Assembly: GCA_947470005.1 (NCBI GenBank) | Contig: CANISA010000041.1 | Span: 1-9,649 of the forward strand | Direction of reading: 5' to 3' | From: Legionellaceae bacterium | GTDB lineage: Bacteria; Pseudomonadota; Gammaproteobacteria; Legionellales; Legionellaceae | DNA: 9,649 nt | Shown: positions 1 through 5,350 of the stretch, piece by piece | Layout: each line of letters starts with the position of its first letter | How positions within the stretch are numbered: the stretch's first letter is position 1 | Notes under the pieces: generated by a model | Database searches by the model: none | Told to the model about the DNA's origin: nothing | What the model saw: the letters and a program-made list of their open reading frames with translations, nothing else | Made by a program: the position numbers and the translations under genes

Positions 1-473
1 GCCTTCGGCGAGAAGAATCGATGAAAATCATCATCAGTGAGGCGTGGACGATGAATTGCCTCAAACTCAAACCAAGCTGGACCAAAGGTGGAATCGGCCG
101 CAGACTTGAGGGAATCAATGATGAACAACGAAAATGGCTGATAAAGGCCAATAAACAAGTTCCAGCCGGTCAGTCTTTGATTCCAAATGACAGAACCTAT
201 AAACAACACCTGAGCCACTATCAATTACAAACCAAGCAAATGGGAATCAACAAATGCCACGGGCTACGCCATGCGTATGCACAACGTCGTTATCATGAGC
301 TGACCAAACAATTTGACCCAAATAAAATAGGTCTACTACCCCCTATACAAGGCGGTAAAGCATCCAATTTATTAAGCAATATTGAAAAAGCAATTGATCT
401 CAGGGCCCGTGGAATAATTAGCCTCGAAATGGGCCATTCTCGAATATCGATCGTCAAAATTTATTGTGGTTAG
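1..473 (+). CDS. Tyrosine recombinase (integrase), C-terminal catalytic part; 5' end outside the window
   Basis: This is the catalytic half of a site-specific tyrosine recombinase that would cut and join DNA for an integrative element. The frame is open to the left edge (first whole codon at 3), so the ATG at 21 is internal and the N-terminal arm and core-binding part lie outside. All catalytic positions can be seen: the box I Arg in LRREE (codon 6-8), the Lys of TKGG (about 84), HGLRH (His codon 258-260, HxxR), the late His in EMGHSR, and the Tyr nucleophile in IYCG (codon 462-464) three residues before the TAG stop. The HGLRHAYAQRRYHELT block and the MGHSRISIVKIY ending match, from memory, the Integrase_1 family (PF12835) found on ICEs and islands rather than the lambda or P4 types. 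The catalytic part shows no frameshift. Its position beside a tRNA 3' end fits an element boundary. Confidence 0.85.
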   Translation, partial: LRREESMKIIISEAWTMNCLKLKPSWTKGGIGRRLEGINDEQRKWLIKANKQVPAGQSLIPNDRTYKQHLSHYQLQTKQMGINKCHGLRHAYAQRRYHELTKQFDPNKIGLLPPIQGGKASNLLSNIEKAIDLRARGIISLEMGHSRISIVKIYCG

Positions 474-532
474 TAGGTTATTATTTGCAGGGTAAAAACA
501 CGCATGACTAAAAAATTAAGAGCATGCAGAGG

Positions 533-558
533 AGAGCTCGCTCTGATGACGTGCATCA
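533..558. repeat. Two short inverted repeats after the integrase
   Basis: AGAGC-TC-GCTCT lies at 533-544 and TGATG-ACGTG-CATCA at 544-558. They form two adjacent small stems 60-85 bp after the integrase stop. Neither is followed by a T-run, so they are not convincing terminators; they may belong to the attachment region. Function is unknown. Confidence 0.35.
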
Positions 559-565
559 CCCCTTC

Positions 566-588
566 AAGTGTACCCCAAAGTGTACCCC
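566..588. repeat. Tandem direct repeat AAGTGTACCCC, possible integrase arm-type sites
   Basis: Two perfect 11-bp copies of AAGTGTACCCC lie at 566-576 and 578-588, with a period of 12 bp (just over one helical turn). They end 46 bp from the CCA end of tRNA-Thr. Tandem GGGGTACA-type repeats next to tRNA-borne attachment sites are a familiar pattern at the ends of integrated islands and are usually read as integrase arm-binding sites. Here that role is inferred from position and pattern only. Confidence 0.5.
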
Positions 589-634
589 GTTGATTTTTTG
601 AGAGAGACTTTATCGCGTAACTTATTGATTTTAT

Positions 635-710
635 TGGTGCCGTTGAGAGGAATCGAACCTCCCACCTATTGATTACGAATCAATTGCTCTACCAACTGAG
701 CTACAACGGC
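635..710 (-). tRNA. tRNA-Thr (anticodon CGT), CCA encoded
   Basis: Read on the minus strand, the acceptor GCCGTTG (704-710) pairs with CAACGGC (639-645), followed by discriminator A and a genomically encoded CCA (635-637). The D arm (GCTCAGTTGGTAGAGC), the anticodon stem ATTGA/TCAAT with loop TTCGTAA, and the T arm GGAGG-TTCGATT-CCTCT all fold. The loop gives anticodon CGT, which reads the ACG threonine codon. Length is 76 nt with CCA. Its 3' end faces the integrase gene, so it is the likely attachment site of the element to the left. No second copy of its 3' end is present in the window. Confidence 0.96.
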
Positions 711-720
711 AACGAGGCGA

Positions 721-750
721 AGTATATCGCGAGCATCAAGACTGATGCAA
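721..750 (-). promoter_or_regulatory. Promoter of tRNA-Thr
   Basis: On the minus strand, TTGCAT (745-750) and TATACT (721-726) are separated by 18 bp. The -10 ends 10 bp before the mature tRNA 5' end, which is the usual distance. The bases just after the -10 (TCGCC) are GC-rich, the kind of discriminator associated with stringent control of stable RNA promoters. It overlaps the last codons of the upstream NTPDase gene. Confidence 0.6.
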
Positions 751-1878
751 GACCACGCCGAGTGTCCAGTCGTTCCCACTGTCTCCTGGGACGAGATGAA
801 TCGGTTCTTTGGGCATTAAGCCATAACCCTGAACCAACAGTGCATAATAATAGGCAGCGTTCAGGCATTCTAGATAAAGCATGTCATGCTTAGGGTATGC
901 GGAGAGTAAGGACGTCCACGGGGCTTGGCAAGCGGCACTATCAGCTTGCTCTATCAATGATGCGCTGCTCATTTGGTTATTAGCCATGTGGAATAACGGG
1001 CTCTGAATGCTGTGTGCCAATCCTCCCATCACATACCAATCTTTAGGTGGGTTCGTGCTCAGTCTTGGCTTAACTGCAGCACTTACATGGTGCACATCAT
1101 TTATCAAATGGGCTATTTCCTCTTGGCATGCCTGAGCATCGCCTGTTGCAAGCAGTCCATCCGGTAAGGGGTAGCCGTTGGGAAAACAGATTGAGTGGTT
1201 TAGAAATTGTTGTGATACTAGGGTTTGTCCAAGCCCAAGCCAGCTGTGTGAAAATAAAGCAATATGCTTCTCGTAAAGCGTCAGATGAACCACATTTTTA
1301 TCATGACTTGAATCATCATCTTTGATTGGAAAAACCACCTGAACAGACGCGCCACCTGTGTCCATGACGCCAACTGAAGCGGACTCCGCCCCCGTTAACG
1401 TACCTAATCGATAGTTGACTGCAAGCCACCCAAACACGCCCTCGTCACGCCCATTGATTGTTTTTGCTTCCATCAAATGCCACGTGGACTGCTTTGCAAA
1501 CCATGTTTCTACTGCGTGATAATATGATTGTTGTTTCGAGGCCGAGAGTAACCGCATGCCGGCCGTTGCATAGAAATAAACAGGAACACCTTGTTCGGTT
1601 TGATCAGGCAATAACTCGGTTAAATAGGAATCCACCGTAGCCTGTTCTAGATCCAACAGAGAAAACCCTGGCTTCACTTTTTTCGACCATTTTTCTTCAA
1701 CCTGAATCGGATTATTATTGCTATCTAGATCATAAACATAAAAATGTAGCCTTGATCCCGTGCTCCCCGCGTCAACAACACCAAGGCAATGATGCTGCTG
1801 ACACAGTGTATTGCTCGCAACGAGGTCAGTCCCCACCATCGACAAAATAAACCCCATTCCCATCATTAAACGACGCAA
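736..1878 (-). CDS. Secreted ecto-nucleoside triphosphate diphosphohydrolase (GDA1/CD39 family, apyrase)
   Basis: The protein (380 aa) is predicted to hydrolyse nucleoside tri- and diphosphates outside the cytoplasm. All five apyrase conserved regions are visible: DAGSTGSR (36-43), ATAGMRLL (104-111), INGRDEGVFGWLAVNY (141-156, with the presumed catalytic base Glu146), DTGGASVQVVF (173-183) and DWTLG (370-374). An Arg-Arg n-region and hydrophobic stretch form a signal peptide, with likely cleavage near VAS (about 20-22). Six mature cysteines (26, 31, 231, 251, 317, 338) could form disulfides. No C-terminal membrane anchor is seen, so it should be a soluble periplasmic or exported form. The start is TTG: GGTGAG lies 6 nt before it, whereas the next ATG (residue 5) is 18 nt from that site. 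The family is mainly eukaryotic; Legionella pneumophila has secreted members that support intracellular growth. A role towards host nucleotides is inferred by analogy. Confidence 0.93.
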   Translation of the reverse strand: MRRLMMGMGFILSMVGTDLVASNTLCQQHHCLGVVDAGSTGSRLHFYVYDLDSNNNPIQVEEKWSKKVKPGFSLLDLEQATVDSYLTELLPDQTEQGVPVYFYATAGMRLLSASKQQSYYHAVETWFAKQSTWHLMEAKTINGRDEGVFGWLAVNYRLGTLTGAESASVGVMDTGGASVQVVFPIKDDDSSHDKNVVHLTLYEKHIALFSHSWLGLGQTLVSQQFLNHSICFPNGYPLPDGLLATGDAQACQEEIAHLINDVHHVSAAVKPRLSTNPPKDWYVMGGLAHSIQSPLFHMANNQMSSASLIEQADSAACQAPWTSLLSAYPKHDMLYLECLNAAYYYALLVQGYGLMPKEPIHLVPGDSGNDWTLGVVLHQS

Positions 1879-1909
1879 TGCAATCTCACCGAGCTATAAG
1901 AATGGGGTG

Positions 1910-1938
1910 AGTTTACGATATGTCGTCAATTTTTTCAA
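1910..1938 (-). promoter_or_regulatory. Promoter of the NTPDase gene
   Basis: On the minus strand, TTGAAA (1933-1938) and TAAACT (1910-1915) are separated by exactly 17 bp. Transcription would start about 25 nt before the TTG start codon. The NTPDase can therefore be expressed independently of the pab genes upstream, and the 94-bp gap between the two genes supports this. Confidence 0.55.
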
Positions 1939-1972
1939 TGAAAGCATAAAAAAACCGATGAGCACAAATCTT

Positions 1973-2521
1973 TCACACTGTTTCCAGTGCGCGCAACTGC
2001 TTCAAGTCCGGATTGATTAAACTCACCGCTGCAACCGCTGGTAAATTCAGGAAATGCGCGGCCTCGTCCCACCTAATTTCTGCAGGAAATAAACGGAGCA
2101 ATGGAAGGTATTTGTTGAGCAACGTACAAAACGAAAGCGTTGCTGGGAATGGCCTTACGTGCTGACAACCCAATGAAAAAGCATGCATTGCCTCAGACAA
2201 AGTTGCCACTCCGGGGAGATAATTAATCGAATAAATTTCTGCGGTTTGTGCAAGGGCTGGCAAAAAGCCCGGGCTTGTTACAAAGTGTGCGCCCGCTTGA
2301 TACGCGTCTTCCAGTTGTTGCGTGCTGAGCACGTTGCCAGCACCAATACGTAACGCAGGAAATGCCTCTAACACACGAAGCAGCACCGACGATTCAACCC
2401 CATTGATCTCAACCACAGAAAAACCCGCTTGCGCTATCTGTTGAATCTTATCAAACAACAAGGCATCAACATCTAATGTGATCACGATGGATGCGGCACC
2501 AATCATGTGGTTCATTTTCAT
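1973..2521 (-). CDS. KDPG/KHG aldolase-like (Eda family) protein, catalytically degenerate
   Basis: The protein (182 aa) has the TIM-barrel pattern of 2-keto-3-deoxy-6-phosphogluconate aldolase, compared with E. coli Eda (213 aa) from memory: GFSVVEIN (33-40, Glu38 in the place of the catalytic Glu), RIGAGNVLSTQQLEDAYQAG (58-77), HFVTSPGF (79-86), and LPGVATLSEAM (102-112). Key positions have changed. The Schiff-base Lys of the family K-x-FPA motif is Arg123 (VRPFPA, 122-127). The phosphate-binding PTGGI loop reads PAEI (146-149), and the later GGSW segment is SLI. It is therefore unlikely to be a working KDPG aldolase. The ATG at 2519-2521 has GGTGA 9 nt upstream. It follows pabA by 58 bp on the same strand and may be co-transcribed; no role in folate synthesis is known. 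The frame is intact, which argues for a retained, different function (inference). Confidence 0.75.
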   Translation of the reverse strand: MKMNHMIGAASIVITLDVDALLFDKIQQIAQAGFSVVEINGVESSVLLRVLEAFPALRIGAGNVLSTQQLEDAYQAGAHFVTSPGFLPALAQTAEIYSINYLPGVATLSEAMHAFSLGCQHVRPFPATLSFCTLLNKYLPLLRLFPAEIRWDEAAHFLNLPAVAAVSLINPDLKQLRALETV

Positions 2522-2579
2522 AGCGTATGTTCACCAATCGTTCTCATAAAATGACTCATGTTAGAAGACTTAGCTTCGG

Positions 2580-3194
2580 TTAGCAAGCGCGTTGGCGCCA
2601 TTGAATGGCTGCCATCAAAAAGTTATTTAAAAGCAAATAACCGTGCTCGGTCAACACAGCTTCCGGGTGGTATTGAACCCCAAACACGGGGTACTCTTGA
2701 TGTGCTAACCCCATAATGACACGATGCCCGTCCTGGGAATGAGCCCACGCCGTGGTGCGCAATGACGACGGCAGGTCCTCCGCGTCGACCATCAATGAAT
2801 GATAACGTGTGGCAGAAAATAAGTTAGGAATGCCTGAGAACACCCCCGTGCCATCGTGATGAATAATCGATTGCTTGCCATGCATCACCTCACCCGCATG
2901 GATCACCCGCCCGCCAAACGCTTGGGCAATGCATTGAACCCCAAGGCAAATGCCCAACATGGGGTATCGTTTATGGTATTTTTTAATGATCTCAACCGTT
3001 GTACTCGCATCAGTTGGGTGTCCTGGCCCCGGCGAAAACACAAGAAGCGTGGGCGCTAAACGCTCCAAATCCAAGAGCCTGGGATCATCGTGCTGAATCA
3101 CTTGTGTTTGGACCTGCAGGGTTTCAAAATAAGCGTTGATCGTATAGGTAAATGAATCATAGTGATCAATCAAAAGAAGCCGCTCATGTGTCAT
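2580..3194 (-). CDS. pabA: Aminodeoxychorismate synthase, glutamine amidotransferase subunit
   Basis: This class I glutamine amidotransferase (204 aa) releases ammonia from glutamine and passes it to PabB to aminate chorismate, the first committed step of p-aminobenzoate and folate synthesis in the cytoplasm. Visible motifs are IDHYDSFTY (9-17), the oxyanion-strand SPGPGHP (54-60), the nucleophile elbow GICLGVQ (Cys83), MHGKQS (104-109) and YHPEAVLTEHG (His176 and Glu178 completing the triad). The length is typical of the TrpG/PabA family. Sequence alone does not separate PabA from TrpG. The assignment rests on the 4-bp ATGA overlap with pabB and the absence of trp genes here; in many bacteria this subunit serves both pathways. 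Translation is probably coupled to pabB, with a GAGG site inside the pabB end. Confidence 0.92.
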   Translation of the reverse strand: MTHERLLLIDHYDSFTYTINAYFETLQVQTQVIQHDDPRLLDLERLAPTLLVFSPGPGHPTDASTTVEIIKKYHKRYPMLGICLGVQCIAQAFGGRVIHAGEVMHGKQSIIHHDGTGVFSGIPNLFSATRYHSLMVDAEDLPSSLRTTAWAHSQDGHRVIMGLAHQEYPVFGVQYHPEAVLTEHGYLLLNNFLMAAIQWRQRAC

Positions 3195-4366
3195 GATGGG
3201 TGTACCTCGAACAAATCAGTAAAAAATCGTCCTTTTAATTGCATCTCTTCAAATTCAGCTGATACGTCCGAATCATTGACAATTCCTCCACCAACCCCAA
3301 GTTCTCCCTGCTTTCCTTGTAATAAAAGCGTGCGGATACCCACGCTAAAGCATAGGTCGTTGTTGGGCATAATATACCCAATCGCGCCAGTGTATACACG
3401 CCTAGGTTCCTTCTCCAATGCATTGATGATTTCCATCGTACGCCGCTTAGGGGCCCCTGTTATGGACCCACAGGGAAACAAATAACGCACTATCTGCTCA
3501 AAATCTATATTCTGATCCACGTTGCTTTCGACACAAGAAACCATTTGATGAACCGTCTCAAAACTTTCCACGTGCAACAATTGTGGCGTTTTAACCGAGC
3601 CCGGCTTAGAAAAAGTCGACAAATCGTTTCTCAACAAATCAACAATCATGATGTTTTCAGAAATGGATTTTAAATCCGAACTTAACCACGCTTTATGTTG
3701 TTGATCCACAAGGGGGTCGGCCGCGCGTGGCATGGTACCTTTCATCGGCTTCACGCACATTTTATCGCCTATTTTAGAAAAAAATAATTCAGGCGACAAC
3801 GACAACAGTTGATAATTTTTAAACGACAACACCCCTGAATAGGCTACTTTTTGACGATCACGCAAACGCTGATACAACCGCACCGGCGATCCATCAAAAT
3901 CAAAATAATATTTTGACGTTAAATTGACTTGATACGTATCTCCCTGTCGAATATGGTGTTTCACCGCATTAAACGCGGCCGCATATTCATCAAAGGTTAC
4001 GTTTAGATGCAGTTGATTGATTGAACAATCAGACGCCTCACTCGCGGCCAATGCATCCAGCTTCGTTTGGACCGCGCACGCAGACAATCGATCGACCGTC
4101 TCGAACACTAAAAAATGAAGCAATGGGAATGACGGCGAGTCATCGCCTCCTTGTGGTGTTAACGATTGAAGGCCATACCCTGCTTCATACCCGATGAACC
4201 CAACCAAATAATAGCCTTCACGCTTTAGTTCATCCAGATGATGTAGACTCGCTAGAAATTGCACGTGATCCCAGCAGATCACTTCTTTCACGGGGTGTTG
4301 AAAAAATAATCCGGGTAAGTGACTCGCCAACCCTTTTCTATCCTCTAATAAGACCCATTCGTGCAT
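3191..4366 (-). CDS. pabB: Aminodeoxychorismate synthase, chorismate-aminating subunit
   Basis: PabB (391 aa) converts chorismate plus ammonia from PabA to 4-amino-4-deoxychorismate. The chorismate-binding domain fills the C-terminal two thirds: TFDEYAAAFNAVKHHIRQGDTYQVN region (from about 124), KPMKGTMPR (206-214), IVDLLRNDLS (241-250), FPCGSITGAPKRRTM (297-311), YTGAIGY (325-331), GGGIVNDS (359-366) and EFEEMQLKG (371-379). Lys209 in PMKGT is the lysine that marks PabB; anthranilate synthase TrpE has Ala there. This supports pabB over trpE. The N-terminal domain is shorter than in E. coli PabB (453 aa), as in many bacterial homologues. The ATG at 4364-4366 has an AAAGAGAT ribosome site just upstream. 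pabA follows with an ATGA overlap. The lyase pabC, needed to finish p-aminobenzoate, is not in the window. Confidence 0.94.
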   Translation of the reverse strand: MHEWVLLEDRKGLASHLPGLFFQHPVKEVICWDHVQFLASLHHLDELKREGYYLVGFIGYEAGYGLQSLTPQGGDDSPSFPLLHFLVFETVDRLSACAVQTKLDALAASEASDCSINQLHLNVTFDEYAAAFNAVKHHIRQGDTYQVNLTSKYYFDFDGSPVRLYQRLRDRQKVAYSGVLSFKNYQLLSLSPELFFSKIGDKMCVKPMKGTMPRAADPLVDQQHKAWLSSDLKSISENIMIVDLLRNDLSTFSKPGSVKTPQLLHVESFETVHQMVSCVESNVDQNIDFEQIVRYLFPCGSITGAPKRRTMEIINALEKEPRRVYTGAIGYIMPNNDLCFSVGIRTLLLQGKQGELGVGGGIVNDSDVSAEFEEMQLKGRFFTDLFEVHPS

Positions 4367-4377
4367 AATTATCTCTT

Positions 4378-4393
4378 TAAGCCCCTAAGCCCC
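4378..4393. repeat. Tandem TAAGCCCC repeat in the pabB leader
   Basis: Two perfect 8-bp copies of TAAGCCCC lie at 4378-4385 and 4386-4393, directly adjacent, between the predicted pabB transcription start and its ATG. They could be a protein or RNA regulatory site in the 5' leader or a chance repeat. Nothing else supports a function. Confidence 0.35.
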
Positions 4394-4414
4394 CTGTTTA
4401 ATCGCTCAATCTGG

Positions 4415-4444
4415 TCTATACTGATTAAATACAAGCCTCATCAA
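4415..4444 (-). promoter_or_regulatory. Promoter of pabBA (overlaps the divergent promoter)
   Basis: On the minus strand, TTGATG (4439-4444) and TATAGA (4415-4420) are 18 bp apart, giving a leader of about 42 nt before the pabB ATG. The -10 overlaps the opposite-strand TATACT at 4417-4422. Confidence 0.45.
4417..4422 (+). promoter_or_regulatory. -10 element of the 81-aa protein gene
   Basis: TATACT (5 of 6 to consensus) lies about 35 bp before the ATG at 4457. No good -35 sits 16-18 bp upstream, so activation by a regulator or a weak promoter is possible. Confidence 0.45.
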
Positions 4445-4456
4445 TTGGAGCAAATC

Positions 4457-4702
4457 ATGAGCGACAAAAAATCCAGCCTACCTGATATCAATGAGCTTAG
4501 CTCAATGGCAAACAAGCTTTTTAAAGATGTCAAAGCCAGTGTGGGTGAAATCATTGGCACCTATAAAAGTAAACGTGAGCACGTCCCTTCTGACGAGCCC
4601 AGAACCGCAGCGCCCCAAGAAACCAAAAGCGCCGAGCCAAAAGCCGAACCGAAAAAGAAGGCCGAGCCCGTTGCTGAGCCGGTTAAAAAAGACGACGAGT
4701 AA
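4457..4702 (+). CDS. Small charged protein with a K/A/E/P-rich tail, function unknown
   Basis: The product (81 aa) is not recognised. The frame stays open upstream to a GTG at 4361, but the ATG at 4457 is chosen because TTGGAG ends 6 nt before it and the TATACT -10 lies inside the longer version. Residues 10-38 (INELSSMANKLF followed by KDVKASVGEIIGTYKSK) look like one amphipathic helix. Residues 42-81 are a low-complexity, probably disordered tail with four AEP units (59-75) and a DDE end. There is no signal peptide, no membrane segment and no cysteine, so a cytoplasmic location is expected. The alternating Lys and Glu differ from the Lys/Ala/Pro tails of histone H1-like proteins. It is divergent from pabB and converges on the cysteine-rich protein gene with a 9-bp gap. 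Confidence 0.7.
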   Translation: MSDKKSSLPDINELSSMANKLFKDVKASVGEIIGTYKSKREHVPSDEPRTAAPQETKSAEPKAEPKKKAEPVAEPVKKDDE

Positions 4703-4711
4703 GATGCACAC

Positions 4712-5293
4712 TCAGCGATAACACGTGATGCCTTCAAACCCGCTGCACGTTTTACCAAAGCACAAGGCGTTATCTCCTAACGCCTTGGTTGCAGGAACGT
4801 TAGTTTCTTGTTTGTACGCTGTGGCTTTACTGTAGCCCATCCTTCTGCAAAAGGAATAGGCTGACCGCTTACCACATTCATGCGACTCGGCATAACACCA
4901 GTCCACGCGATAGTTATCAATCCGAGGGAAAGCAAACGTTTTCGAGCGATACGCGTAAGGATGAGGAGACTTCTCTGGTAATTTTTCTTCACACGAAATA
5001 ACCATAAAACCATCGCATCGCCAGCCCTTGCATTGCCCTTTACTCGCCACGTAGTTCGTTCGGCCAACGTTATGATCAACGCGTTGCTCGCTTGCGCGCG
5101 TGTAGCCCATCACGTGACAATATTCATTCGCGATGTCAGCTCCACATGTTTTATCATCCTGTGCGCAATAATCCAAACGCTCTCCATGATAGGTTGGATA
5201 CCAGAAATCACGGTAAGCGTGATGACCCGTACGTGCGTGAACGCCTGTTCCTAATAAAACAAGCATCAACACAACCATCCGTCTAACACGCAT
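4712..5293 (-). CDS. Secreted cysteine-rich protein with two copies of a six-Cys domain, function unknown
   Basis: The product (193 aa) starts with a clear signal peptide (MRVRR, hydrophobic core, cleavage after VHA20), so it should act in the periplasm or outside the cell. The mature part is a tandem duplication: cysteines 43, 50, 59, 88, 93, 101 are matched by 133, 140, 149, 178, 183, 191, each exactly 90 residues on. Both copies share RxDxC, CG, a (Y/F)Cxx(M)GY segment, a Thr/Asn-rich middle, and CxGFxxI(S/T)C. All twelve cysteines belong to the repeats, which suggests three disulfides per domain. The ATG at 5293 is preferred over the upstream TTG at 5311 because GAGAGG sits 6 nt before it. 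Similar single domains seem familiar from plant and bacterial hypothetical proteins, but I cannot name a family. It lies 53 bp after dnaE on the same strand and probably has its own promoter. Confidence 0.85.
   Translation of the reverse strand: MRVRRMVVLMLVLLGTGVHARTGHHAYRDFWYPTYHGERLDYCAQDDKTCGADIANEYCHVMGYTRASEQRVDHNVGRTNYVASKGQCKGWRCDGFMVISCEEKLPEKSPHPYAYRSKTFAFPRIDNYRVDWCYAESHECGKRSAYSFCRRMGYSKATAYKQETNVPATKALGDNALCFGKTCSGFEGITCYR
4763..4787. repeat. Perfect 10-bp inverted repeat with 5-nt loop inside the cysteine-rich gene
   Basis: CAAGGCGTTA (4763-4772) and TAACGCCTTG (4778-4787) are perfect arms around TCTCC. No T-run follows on either strand, so it is not a standard intrinsic terminator, although it lies about 60 bp past the stop of the convergent 81-aa gene. 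On the minus strand, the sense strand of the host gene, the loop is GGAGA. Confidence 0.6.
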
Positions 5294-5321
5294 ACTTACC
5301 CTCTCAATCAATCAATATCCT

Positions 5322-5350
5322 ATCTTAACGCACCCTCATCCCTGGCTCAA
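5322..5350 (-). promoter_or_regulatory. Candidate promoter of the cysteine-rich protein gene
   Basis: On the minus strand, TTGAGC (5345-5350, overlapping the dnaE stop) and TAAGAT (5322-5327) are 17 bp apart. This gives a leader of about 22 nt before the ATG at 5293. Confidence 0.45.

Noticed and set aside
669..893. Plus-strand open frame over tRNA-Thr and the NTPDase end
   Set aside because: It overlaps a folded tRNA and antisense coding sequence and has no recognisable protein motif.
1940..1972. Terminator after the aldolase-like gene (T7 run on the minus strand near 1948-1954)
   Set aside because: No stable stem precedes the T-run; only a 5-bp GAAAG/CTTTC pair spans it.
2522..2585. Possible separate promoter (TTGCTA-17-TAACAT) before the aldolase-like gene
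   Set aside because: Both hexamers match only 4 of 6 and start inside the end of pabA; too weak to list against simple read-through from pabBA.
3191..4366. Anthranilate synthase component I (trpE) instead of pabB
   Set aside because: The PMKGT lysine is the PabB signature; TrpE has alanine at that position.
4361..4456. Longer GTG-started version of the 81-aa protein (113 aa)
   Set aside because: The extension covers the promoter -10 and has no ribosome site, whereas the ATG at 4457 has TTGGAG at the right distance.
5294..5311. TTG start six codons upstream for the cysteine-rich protein
   Set aside because: The GAGAGG ribosome site fits the ATG at 5293, and the extension would put charged residues before a normal signal peptide.
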